Source: Rhizobium sullae
GTDB taxonomy: Bacteria; Pseudomonadota; Alphaproteobacteria; Rhizobiales; Rhizobiaceae
Assembly: GCF_025200715.1 (NCBI RefSeq)
Contig: NZ_CP104144.1
Span: 930,001 to 994,000 of the forward strand
DNA length: 64,000 bases
Direction of reading: 5' to 3'
A model generated the notes under the pieces. The model was not told the origin of the DNA. It made no database searches and saw nothing but the letters and a program-made list of their open reading frames with translations. Shown in pieces: positions 55,782 through 64,000 of this stretch (its first letter is position 1; each line of letters begins with the position of its first letter). The position numbers and the translations under genes are program-made.

Positions 55782-55975
55782 GACTGATCGTCAATGGCGA
55801 ACCTCAGGATATCACCGCCAAGACGCTCTCCGAGCTGCTGACGCTGATGGAATACGAGGGTGAGTGGCTCGCGACCGCCGTCAATGGTGAACTCGTCCAC
55901 CGGGAGGATCGTGTCGGCCATGCTCTTCATGAGAACGACCGGATAGAAGTCCTGACCCCGATGCAGGGAGGTTGA
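55778..55975 (+). CDS. thiS: Sulfur carrier protein ThiS
   Basis: Ubiquitin-like sulfur carrier of 65 residues. It ends in the essential Gly-Gly (EVLTPMQGG), which is adenylated and thiocarboxylated before sulfur transfer to the thiazole. The N-terminus MRLIVNGEPQDITAKTLSEL fits the family. Translationally coupled to thiO (ATGA at 55778-55781) and followed by thiG after three bases. The activating enzyme ThiF is not in the window. Confidence 0.94.
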   Translation: MRLIVNGEPQDITAKTLSELLTLMEYEGEWLATAVNGELVHREDRVGHALHENDRIEVLTPMQGG

Positions 55976-55978
55976 CCT

Positions 55979-56752
55979 ATGCTGAACCTCTATGGAACCG
56001 AAATCGCGTCCCGTCTTCTGCTCGGCACGGCCCGCTATCCTTCACCGGCGATCCTGACTGAGGCCGTCAAGCGATCGGGAACCGAGATCGTGACTGTCTC
56101 TCTACGCCGCGAGACCGCCGGCGGCCGGAACGGCGGCGCGTTTTTCGAGATGATCCGAGCGCTCGGCGTGCGCGTGCTGCCCAATACCGCCGGCTGCCAC
56201 GGCGTTTCCGAAGCGGTGCTGACCGCCAAGATGGCGCGCGAGGTGTTTCAGACCAACTGGATCAAGCTGGAGGTGATCGGCAATCACGATACACTGCAAC
56301 CCGACGTCTTCGGACTGGTCGAAGCCGCGCATGTTCTCGCCGGTGAGGGTTTCGAAGTCTTCCCTTATACCACCGACGATCTTGTGGTGGCGGAACGGTT
56401 GATAGACGCGGGCTGCAAGGTGCTCATGCCCTGGTGCGCGCCCATCGGAAGTGCCGCAGGACCTCTCAATCTCTCGGCCCTTCGGGCGATGCGCGCGCAT
56501 TTCCCTGATGTGCCGCTGATCGTCGATGCAGGCATCGGAAGGCCATCGCATGCGGCAACGGTCATGGAACTCGGCTTCGACGCCGTGCTCCTCAACACGG
56601 CTGTTGCCAGCGCCGGTGACCCCGTCGCCATGGCCGATGCATTCGCCAAGGCGATCGAGGCGGGCAGGCAGGCATTTGGCGCCGGCGTGCTGGAACCGCG
56701 CGACTTGGCGGTGCCTTCGACACCGGTTATCGGAAAGGCGGTCTTCGCATGA
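55979..56752 (+). CDS. thiG: Thiazole synthase
   Basis: TIM-barrel enzyme of 257 residues that assembles the thiazole phosphate from DXP, dehydroglycine and ThiS-thiocarboxylate. Visible blocks are [40 protein letters not shown] (with the Schiff-base lysine), [34 protein letters not shown] and [20 protein letters not shown]. Full length. The stop overlaps thiE by ATGA (56749-56752). Confidence 0.96.
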   Translation: MLNLYGTEIASRLLLGTARYPSPAILTEAVKRSGTEIVTVSLRRETAGGRNGGAFFEMIRALGVRVLPNTAGCHGVSEAVLTAKMAREVFQTNWIKLEVIGNHDTLQPDVFGLVEAAHVLAGEGFEVFPYTTDDLVVAERLIDAGCKVLMPWCAPIGSAAGPLNLSALRAMRAHFPDVPLIVDAGIGRPSHAATVMELGFDAVLLNTAVASAGDPVAMADAFAKAIEAGRQAFGAGVLEPRDLAVPSTPVIGKAVFA

Positions 56753-57357
56753 GGCTCGATCCTTTCTATCTGATCGTCGATCGCGCCGAATGGATCGCCC
56801 GACTGGTGCCGCTCGGCGTCAAGCTCGTGCAGCTCCGCATCAAGGACAGGACTGAGGCCGAGATCCGTGGCGATATCCGTAAAGCAAAGACAGTCTGCTG
56901 CGCGCATGGATGCCAGCTGATCGTCAACGACTACTGGCAGCTGGCGATCGAGGAGGGATGCGATTTCCTCCATCTCGGCCAGGAGGATCTGGCTGGTGCC
57001 GACCTTCGTGCGATCCGCGCGGCCGGTTTGAAGCTGGGGCTCTCGACCCACGATGATGTCGAGCTGGAGACAGCGCTCGCAGCAGAACCGGACTACGTCG
57101 CGCTTGGTCCTGTCTATCCGACGATCTTGAAGCAGATGAAATGGGCGCCGCAAGGGCTGGGACGGCTTAGTGAATGGAAGGCGCGGATGGGCAATCTGCC
57201 GCTTGTCGCCATCGGCGGGCTCAATGTCGACCGCATCGACGGTGTCTTTGCCCATGGCGCAGACAGCGCTGCCGTGGTGACCGACATCACGCTGAACAGC
57301 GATCCGGAGGGGAGAACCAGGCAGTGGCTGGAAGCCACTGCGAGATGGAGACGCTGA
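56749..57357 (+). CDS. thiE: Thiamine phosphate synthase
   Basis: Joins HMP-PP and thiazole phosphate to thiamine phosphate. The 202-residue TIM barrel has [100 protein letters not shown] and [20 protein letters not shown], all typical ThiE motifs. Coupled to thiG. No thiD (HMP kinase) lies in the operon, so that step is encoded elsewhere in the genome. Confidence 0.93.
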   Translation: MRLDPFYLIVDRAEWIARLVPLGVKLVQLRIKDRTEAEIRGDIRKAKTVCCAHGCQLIVNDYWQLAIEEGCDFLHLGQEDLAGADLRAIRAAGLKLGLSTHDDVELETALAAEPDYVALGPVYPTILKQMKWAPQGLGRLSEWKARMGNLPLVAIGGLNVDRIDGVFAHGADSAAVVTDITLNSDPEGRTRQWLEATARWRR

Positions 57358-57456
57358 TGGTCGTCATGATCTCATCTCGCACGTGAAGAGAGCTAACTTA
57401 TAAACGAGGACGTCCAGGGAGCAGGTCAACCGGGCTTCTGATCGCGGGAGGTCGGC

Positions 57457-57708
57457 GTGGAGGCTTTCGCGGCCTGGGTGCGCGCCCACGGCGACCGGCT
57501 CTAACTTTCGACGATCACCATCGCCGAGATCCAGGCGGGAGGCCCGCCATGCCGGCTTGATCCTCGATCAGGCGCGAGCCCACGATCCCCGCTTCTAGGA
57601 TATTGCTATTGCGGCCACCCCTCCGCGCACGGCCTTACTGTTCTGACAGCCAATGAGCGTCATTTCGAGCCGCTCGGCGCTCCGGAGAAGAAAGAGTTGA
57701 CGCGACTA
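57457..57708 (+). pseudogene. VapC-type PIN-domain toxin remnant
   Basis: Fragments of a VapC toxin can be read in several frames. From GTG 57457: VEAFAAWVRAHGDRL, stop TAA at 57502, then LSTITIAEIQAG. A second piece near 57593 gives DIAIAAT after a TAG, and a third frame from about 57628 gives HGLTVLTANERHFEPLGAPE. These match the order of conserved VapC segments (the STITIAEIQ helix and the DIAIAATA...LTVLTANERHF end). At least two nonsense changes and two frameshifts or deletions make it non-functional. No vapB antitoxin gene is recognisable upstream. Confidence 0.65.
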
Positions 57709-57795
57709 GACTCTTGCGACCGCGATCAGAAGTCCTGCCCAGAACAGCGCGGCCATCTCAGCCGCAACCAGAAAACCGAAAACTGTGTCGTTCAT
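57706..57795 (-). CDS. Possible 29-residue single-helix membrane protein
   Basis: A very short open frame with a strong ribosome-binding site: GGGAGGACGCG directly before ATG 57795. The product, MNDTVFGFLVAAEMAALFWA followed by GLLIAVARV, is almost entirely one hydrophobic helix. This is the size and shape of many overlooked small membrane proteins of rhizobia. No family is recognised. The neighbouring DNA is decayed, so it could also be the start of a lost gene; the good Shine-Dalgarno sequence is the main support. Confidence 0.4.
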   Translation of the reverse strand: MNDTVFGFLVAAEMAALFWAGLLIAVARV

Positions 57796-58214
57796 CGCGT
57801 CCTCCCGCCATCGACACTTGCTTATTAGCAGAGCGAGATAATGGCGAGTATCGCAAAATTTAACGATGAAGTGGGTTTGCATCGATGGGCACAATACCGC
57901 ACGAGGCTGCCGCTTTGTATCCGCCTGCCCGCGGAGCTTAGTGATCGCGAAACGGCAACGGGCGATACTCTTCCAAGTTCTTCCCGCAACAAGACCCGCG
58001 CGGGCCAGGGCGAGCTCGCGGAATAGGGCGGCGGTTGCTGCTTTGTCCTTTCGCGGCATATAGCCCATCCCGGTCTGAATGGCATATCGCCACGCCGGCA
58101 AGATCGTCGAGACGGTTTGCAGCGCCGAGCGATTCGAAGATCAAGACGGCTTGCCTAGAGTCCTTCTCGCGCTCTGCAACTCCAATCTTATCGACCAGCC
58201 GTCGAGTGAAACGC
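57796..58214. other. Intergenic region between the small ORF and lpdV
   Basis: About 420 bases. On the minus strand an open stretch near 58070-58190 reads RRLVDKIGVAEREKDSRQAV and then LIFESLGAANRLDDLAGVAI, which looks protein-like but I do not recognise a family and find no start or ribosome-binding site. It may be a remnant of a decayed gene. Nothing else was found. Confidence 0.4.
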
Positions 58215-59612
58215 CTATATGTGCAATGCGTGGCCGAGTGCTTTGAGGGCTGCTTCCTGGATCGCTTCGCTGCGCGTTGGGTGGGCATGGATCGTGCCGG
58301 CGATATCCTCAAGGCGCGCGCCCATTTCCATCGCATGCGCGAAGGTCGCAGAAAGCTCTGAAACGCCGGCGCCGACGGCCTGCAGGCCTAGGACGAGATT
58401 GGTATCGGTGCGCGCAACCACGCGCACGAATCCTTCTTCCGAATACATCGTCATGGCGCGCCCGTTGGCACTGAAGGGAAACTGGCCGACGCGGATGTCA
58501 TAGCCCTGGGCACGGGCCTCGCCGGGTGAAAGACCCGCTGTGACGATCTCCGGATCGGTGAAGCAGACCGCTGGAATGCAACGCTTGTCCCAGGCCCGTT
58601 TCCGGCCGGCAACGATCTCGGCCACCATTTCGGCCTGTGCCATGGCGCGATGGGCAAGCATCGGCTCGCCCGTGACATCGCCGATGGCATAGATGCCGCG
58701 CATTGAGGTACGGCAGCGCTCGTCGATCCGCAGGTAAGGCCCTGAACGGTCGAGATCGAGTTCTTCGAGGCCCGATCCCGCGGTTTTCGGTTTGCGTCCG
58801 ACGGTGACGAGTATGCGGTCAGCCGGCAGCTGCTGTTCGTGCCCGTCCGCCGTTTCGACAAGGAGCGCGTCGCCGTCGCGGGAAGGGCCTTTCGCCTTTG
58901 CGCCCGTCAGCACGCGGATGCCAAGTTCGCCGAGCTTGCGTAGCACCGGGCGCGCGAGATCGGCATCATATTGCGGCAGGATCTGCGGCATCGCCTCGAC
59001 GACGGTCACCTCGGAACCCATCTTGGCAAAGGCGGTGCCGAGTTCGAGGCCGATATAGCCGGCGCCGACGACCACGAGCTTCTCCGGCAGATCCCTGAGC
59101 GACAGGGCCTCGGTCGAAGATATGACGCGGCCGCCAAACGGAAGGGCTGGGAGTTCGACCGGCTCCGAGCCGGTGGCGATGACCACGGTGTCGGCGCGGA
59201 TGATCTGGGCGCCCGTCTCGGTCTCAACCTCCACGGTCTTGCCGTCGCGAAAGGCCGCGTGCCCGTGGACGATCTTGACATTCGCCTTGTGGAGCAGCGT
59301 CGATACGCCGCTGGTGAGCCGGCCGACGATGCCGTCCTTCCAGCCGATGGTCTTTGCAAGGTCGATGGCAGTGTCGCCGACCCGGATGCCGATCGGGCTC
59401 CTGCCGGCGGCCATGCGGCGGACGGCGGCGAACTCCTCTGCCGCATGGATGAGTGCCTTGGAGGGGATACAGCCGACATTCAGACAGGTCCCGCCCGGCT
59501 TGCCGGTCTCGACGATGACGGTGTCGATGCCGAGTTGTCCCGCCCGGATGGCGCAGACATAACCGCCGGGACCGGCGCCGATGACGAGGAGCTTGCAGAA
59601 GATCTCTTTCAT
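58215..59612 (-). CDS. lpdV: Dihydrolipoyl dehydrogenase (E3 of the branched-chain complex)
   Basis: FAD/NAD flavoenzyme of 465 residues that reoxidises the lipoyl groups of E2. It has [20 protein letters not shown], the redox disulfide [17 protein letters not shown] (Cys pair), the NAD site [37 protein letters not shown] and the C-terminal interface [16 protein letters not shown] with the catalytic His-Glu pair. ATG 59612 starts immediately after the E2 stop (5 bases); the frame that reaches 59954 lies inside the E2 gene. Being in the bkd operon identifies it as the dedicated E3. Confidence 0.95.
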   Translation of the reverse strand: MKEIFCKLLVIGAGPGGYVCAIRAGQLGIDTVIVETGKPGGTCLNVGCIPSKALIHAAEEFAAVRRMAAGRSPIGIRVGDTAIDLAKTIGWKDGIVGRLTSGVSTLLHKANVKIVHGHAAFRDGKTVEVETETGAQIIRADTVVIATGSEPVELPALPFGGRVISSTEALSLRDLPEKLVVVGAGYIGLELGTAFAKMGSEVTVVEAMPQILPQYDADLARPVLRKLGELGIRVLTGAKAKGPSRDGDALLVETADGHEQQLPADRILVTVGRKPKTAGSGLEELDLDRSGPYLRIDERCRTSMRGIYAIGDVTGEPMLAHRAMAQAEMVAEIVAGRKRAWDKRCIPAVCFTDPEIVTAGLSPGEARAQGYDIRVGQFPFSANGRAMTMYSEEGFVRVVARTDTNLVLGLQAVGAGVSELSATFAHAMEMGARLEDIAGTIHAHPTRSEAIQEAALKALGHALHI

Positions 59613-59617
59613 GGATC

Positions 59618-60874
59618 TCAGCTTTCGATGAAAATGAGTGCCGGCGTTTCGAGAAGAAACCGGATGCGCTGGACGAAGGTGGCCGCGTCCCATCCGTCGA
59701 CGATGCGATGGTCGAAGCTGGAGGAGAGGTTCATCATCTTTCGCGGCACGAATTGCGTGCCGTCCCACACTGGGCGGACGGCGATCTTGTTGACACCGAT
59801 GATGGCGACTTCGGGATGATTGATCACCGGCGTCGAGACGATGCCGCCGAGCGCGCCGAGGGAACTGATGGTGATCGTCGAGCCGCCGAGTTCGTCGCGT
59901 GTCGCCGAACCGGTGCGTGCTGCCTCCGCCAGTCTGTTCATCTCGCCGGCGCAATCCCAGATACTGCGCGCCTCGGCGTGCCGCACGACAGGCACCATCA
60001 GCCCAGCGGGCGTTTGGGCTGCAATGCCGATGTGGACGCCCGCATGACGGGTGAGCATGCCTGCGTGATCGTCGAAGGTGGCGTTGAGGTTCGGCTGTTC
60101 GGCAACCGCCTTGACGATCGCCCGCATCAGGAAGGGCAGGACGGTAAGCTTCGGCTGGTCCTTCTTGCGGTCGCGGTTCATGGTAGCCCTCAGTTCTTCC
60201 AACGCCGTCATGTCGATTTCCTCGACATAGGTGATGTGCGGAATGCGGGAGGCAGACAACTCCATCTTCTCCGCGATGCGGCGCCGCAGGCCGGTAAGCT
60301 TGATCTCCTCGGTCGCAGTCTTCCTTGCCGGAGCTTGCGCCGGTGAGGGCACTGCGCCGCGCGCGAGAAACAGGTCGATATCCTCGCGCAGGATACGGCC
60401 GGCGGGACCGGTTCCCGTCACCTGCCTGAGATCGACGCCATGCTCCAGGGCAAAGAGCCGGACGGCCGGCGAGGCGAGCGGCTTTTCGGCAGGCATCGCT
60501 GCGGCTGTACGAGGCATGATCTCGGGTTTCGGTTCCGTTACCTTTACGGGTTCCACCGCAGGCGGCAATGGCTCAGCGGCCCTTGTAGACGTTATGGCCG
60601 CAGGGATTTCCGCCTGCACCTTGCCGCCTTCTCCAGCCGTCTCGATGCGCACCAGCGGCGCCTTGACGGCGATGCGGTCGCCGATCTCGGCGCCGAGCCA
60701 GACGACGGTTCCGGTAACGGGAGAGGGTATTTCGACCGTTGCCTTGTCCGTCATAACGGCGGCGATCACCATGTCTTCACGCACCGGGTCGCCGGCCTTC
60801 ACGTGCCATTCGACGAGCTCGGCCTCGGCAACGCCTTCGCCGACATCGGGCATCTTTATGACAAATTCGCCCAT
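59618..60874 (-). CDS. bkdB: Dihydrolipoamide acyltransferase (E2), branched-chain 2-oxoacid dehydrogenase
   Basis: Core E2 subunit of 418 residues. One lipoyl domain at the N-terminus with [16 protein letters not shown] (lipoyl lysine in DKA), a proline/alanine-rich linker, a peripheral-subunit-binding domain at about residues 135-170 ([34 protein letters not shown]) and the C-terminal acyltransferase domain ending with [20 protein letters not shown], in which the catalytic His and Asp are present. It transfers isobutyryl, isovaleryl or methylbutyryl groups to CoA. It is four bases from the E1beta gene. Confidence 0.95.
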   Translation of the reverse strand: MGEFVIKMPDVGEGVAEAELVEWHVKAGDPVREDMVIAAVMTDKATVEIPSPVTGTVVWLGAEIGDRIAVKAPLVRIETAGEGGKVQAEIPAAITSTRAAEPLPPAVEPVKVTEPKPEIMPRTAAAMPAEKPLASPAVRLFALEHGVDLRQVTGTGPAGRILREDIDLFLARGAVPSPAQAPARKTATEEIKLTGLRRRIAEKMELSASRIPHITYVEEIDMTALEELRATMNRDRKKDQPKLTVLPFLMRAIVKAVAEQPNLNATFDDHAGMLTRHAGVHIGIAAQTPAGLMVPVVRHAEARSIWDCAGEMNRLAEAARTGSATRDELGGSTITISSLGALGGIVSTPVINHPEVAIIGVNKIAVRPVWDGTQFVPRKMMNLSSSFDHRIVDGWDAATFVQRIRFLLETPALIFIES

Positions 60875-60877
60875 GAC

Positions 60878-61891
60878 TCAGGCCTCCATGACTTCGGCAA
60901 GCGCCCGCCCGACACGCGCCGGCCCCGGGAAATAGTCCCATTCCTGCGCGTGCGGATAAGGCGTGTCCCAGCCGGCAACGCGCACGACCGGCGCTTCCAG
61001 ATGATAAAAGCAATGCTCCTGCAGCAGCGACACGACTTCCGCGCCGAAACCGGACGTAAGGGTTGCCTCATGGACGACGACGCAGCGGCCGGTCTTTGAG
61101 ACCGACTGGACGATGGTGTCGAGGTCGAGTGGCAAGAGACTGCGCAAGTCGATAACCTCGGCATCGATGCCGGCATCTTCGGCGGCGGCAAGCGCCACAT
61201 GCACCATCGTGCCATAGGCGACCACCGTCACCGCCGATCCGGCGCGCCGGATCTCTGCCTTGCCGATCGGGATCGTGTAATGGCCTTCCGGCACTTCGCC
61301 GAGCTCATGCTTCGACCAGGGGGTGACAGGCCGTTCGTGATGACCGTCGAAGGGACCATTGTAGAGCCGCTTCGGCTCCAGGAACATCACTGGGTCCGGA
61401 TCCTCGATGGAAGAGATGAGCAGACCCTTTGCATCAAAAGGGTTAGAAGGCACGACGACCTTCAGGCCGCAGACATGGGTAAAAAGCGCCTCCGGGCTCT
61501 GGCTGTGCGTCTGGCCGCCGAATATACCGCCGCCGGTCGGCATGCGCAGCACGATGGGGCAGGTAAAATCGCCATTCGAGCGGTAGCGGATGCGGGCGGC
61601 CTCCTGCGTGATCTGGTCGTAGGCCGGATACATGTAATCGGCGAACTGGATCTCGACGCAGGGTTTCAGTCCGTAGGCCGCCATGCCGATCGCCGCGCCG
61701 ACGATGCCGGATTCGCTGATCGGCGTATCGAAGCAGCGCGTTTTGCCGTATTTCGCCTGAAGTCCCTGCGTGCAGCGGAAAACACCTCCGAAATAGCCAA
61801 CGTCCTCACCGAAGACCACCACGTCGTCGTCGCGCGCCATCGACACGTCCATGGCGCTGCGCACGGCCTCGATCATCGTCATCCTGGCCAT
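60878..61891 (-). CDS. bkdA2: Branched-chain 2-oxoacid dehydrogenase E1 beta subunit
   Basis: TPP-dependent decarboxylase beta subunit of 337 residues. Blocks are MTMIEAVRSAMDVSMARDDD, VVVFGEDVGYFGGVFRCTQG, DTPISESGIVGAAIGMAAYG, RMPTGGGIFGGQTHSQSPEA and VIDLRSLLPLDLDTIVQSVS. The GEDVG motif and YDQITQEAARIRYRSNG match BCKDH E1beta. ATG 61891 is two bases after the E1alpha stop; the frame to 61990 overlaps that gene and is not used. Confidence 0.95.
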   Translation of the reverse strand: MARMTMIEAVRSAMDVSMARDDDVVVFGEDVGYFGGVFRCTQGLQAKYGKTRCFDTPISESGIVGAAIGMAAYGLKPCVEIQFADYMYPAYDQITQEAARIRYRSNGDFTCPIVLRMPTGGGIFGGQTHSQSPEALFTHVCGLKVVVPSNPFDAKGLLISSIEDPDPVMFLEPKRLYNGPFDGHHERPVTPWSKHELGEVPEGHYTIPIGKAEIRRAGSAVTVVAYGTMVHVALAAAEDAGIDAEVIDLRSLLPLDLDTIVQSVSKTGRCVVVHEATLTSGFGAEVVSLLQEHCFYHLEAPVVRVAGWDTPYPHAQEWDYFPGPARVGRALAEVMEA

Positions 61892-61892
61892 G

Positions 61893-63131
<1,239 letters not shown>

Positions 63132-63190
63132 TCATTCCTCCCTTTGCCGCTTGCTCCTCTCCTCCAGGAACGGGACGGCACATGTTTGTG

Positions 63191-64000
63191 CTACAGATTG
63201 CGCGCAATCACCATGCGCTGCACGTCGCTCGTTCCCTCATAGATCTGGCAGATGCGGACATCGCGATAGATGCGCTCGACGGGATAGTCCGCCATATAGC
63301 CGTAGCCGCCGTGAATCTGGATCGCGTCGGAGCAGACACGCTCGGCCATCTCGGAGGCAAACAGTTTCGCCATCGACGCTTCCGAAAGACAGGGCAGGCC
63401 GTTTTCGCGCAATGCCGCTGCATGGAAGACAAGCTGGCGCGCCGCCTCGATCTGCGTCGCCATGTCGGCAAGGCGGAAGGCGACGACCTGGTGTTCGATG
63501 ATCGGCTTGCCGAAGGCGATCCGCTCGCGGGCATAGTCGCGCGCCGCCTCGAAGGCTGCCCGCGCCATGCCGACCGCCTGCGCGCCAATACCGATCCGCC
63601 CGCCTTCGAGATTGGCTAGTGCGATCCGGTATCCTTCGCCTTCCTCGCCCAGCCTGAATTCTGCCGGGATGTGCATGCTGTTGAAGGCGATTTGGCAGGT
63701 ATCGGTCGAATGCAGACCAAGCTTTTCTTCGATGCGGACGACTTCGTAGCCGGGTGTGTCAGTCGGTACGATGAAGGCGGTTATGCCCTTCTTGCCGGCC
63801 TTTGGATCGGTGACGGCAAAGACGATGATGATCTGGCCATTCTTGCCCGAGGTAATGAACTGCTTGGCGCCGTCGAGCACATAGTGATCGCCGTCGCGGC
63901 GGGCGCGGCTGCGCAGGTTGGAGGCATCCGAGCCTGCCTGCGGTTCGGTGAGCGCGAAGCCGCCGATCCATTCGCCGCTCGCAAGCCTCGGCAAGAAGCG
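63191..64000 (-). CDS. Acyl-CoA dehydrogenase (partial, N-terminus off right edge)
   Basis: C-terminal 269 residues of an acyl-CoA dehydrogenase; the frame stays open to the last base, so the N-terminus lies outside. The visible part begins [20 protein letters not shown] with the FAD-binding [11 protein letters not shown] motif, then [60 protein letters not shown] and [16 protein letters not shown], in which the Glu of YEGTS is the usual catalytic base of short/medium-chain and isobutyryl/2-methylbutyryl-CoA enzymes. It lies 65 bases upstream of the bkd operon, on the same strand, and probably performs the next step of branched-chain amino-acid breakdown. Confidence 0.93.
   Translation of the reverse strand, partial: RFLPRLASGEWIGGFALTEPQAGSDASNLRSRARRDGDHYVLDGAKQFITSGKNGQIIIVFAVTDPKAGKKGITAFIVPTDTPGYEVVRIEEKLGLHSTDTCQIAFNSMHIPAEFRLGEEGEGYRIALANLEGGRIGIGAQAVGMARAAFEAARDYARERIAFGKPIIEHQVVAFRLADMATQIEAARQLVFHAAALRENGLPCLSEASMAKLFASEMAERVCSDAIQIHGGYGYMADYPVERIYRDVRICQIYEGTSDVQRMVIARNL

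Overview
The window is high-GC DNA with densely packed operons linked by ATGA, GTGA and TGATG overlaps. The gene set is typical of Rhizobiaceae (Rhizobium/Sinorhizobium-like alpha-proteobacteria): succinoglycan-type exo genes, many ABC importers, DUF982 proteins and a thiCOSGE operon. A secondary replicon (megaplasmid or chromid) is plausible, because thiCOGE and catabolic ABC clusters of this kind often sit on rhizobial plasmids. That is inference; no replication or tRNA/rRNA genes are present.

Layout. 1-12.2 kb (minus strand): an exopolysaccharide cluster in S. meliloti-like order, exoK-exoL-exoA-exoM-exoO-exoP. exoN is missing. Two sugar-nucleotide genes (an SDR epimerase and an rfbF cytidylyltransferase) lie between exoP and exoY-exoF. 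11.4-16.3 kb: a sugar-modification block (SDR, DUF4910 peptidase-like protein, C-methyltransferase-like protein, class-III aminotransferase). 16.8-19.9 kb (plus): a PPP-type phosphatase and a membrane acyltransferase with an SGNH domain. 20-23.7 kb: an accessory patch in which a homoserine-dehydrogenase-like gene and rfbC are flanked by two divergent remnants of an IS630-type transposase and two DUF982 loci, one intact and one broken.

23.7-31.6 kb (minus): a glutathione/peptide-type ABC importer with a gamma-glutamyltransferase that lacks an obvious signal peptide, and a FadR-type regulator. 31.8-40.8 kb: a CUT1-type sugar importer with a PHP-fold hydrolase (minus), divergent from a LacI regulator and a GH38-like DUF5054 enzyme (plus). 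Two near-identical LacI-type operators lie in the divergent region. 40.9-44.6 kb: a divergent TetR/DUF1772 pair, then a GntR-kduI-kduD operon for hexuronate (pectin-derived) breakdown.

44.6-52.4 kb (minus): an operon with an AmiC-like amide sensor, an ANTAR antiterminator (AmiR-like), a five-part peptide-type ABC importer and an acetamidase/formamidase. Its leader carries a long, nearly perfect terminator hairpin directly in front of the amiC ribosome-binding site, which predicts AmiR-controlled antitermination. This is the most interesting regulatory unit in the window. 52.7-57.4 kb (plus): a TPP riboswitch and thiC-thiO-thiS-thiG-thiE. 57.4-58.2 kb: decayed DNA with a VapC-toxin remnant and a possible 29-residue membrane protein. 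58.2-64 kb (minus): the branched-chain 2-oxoacid dehydrogenase complex (E1alpha, E1beta, E2, E3) preceded by an acyl-CoA dehydrogenase that runs off the right edge.

Functions are inferred from motifs and gene order read by eye; no database search was possible. Start codons were chosen from ribosome-binding sites and overlap with upstream genes.
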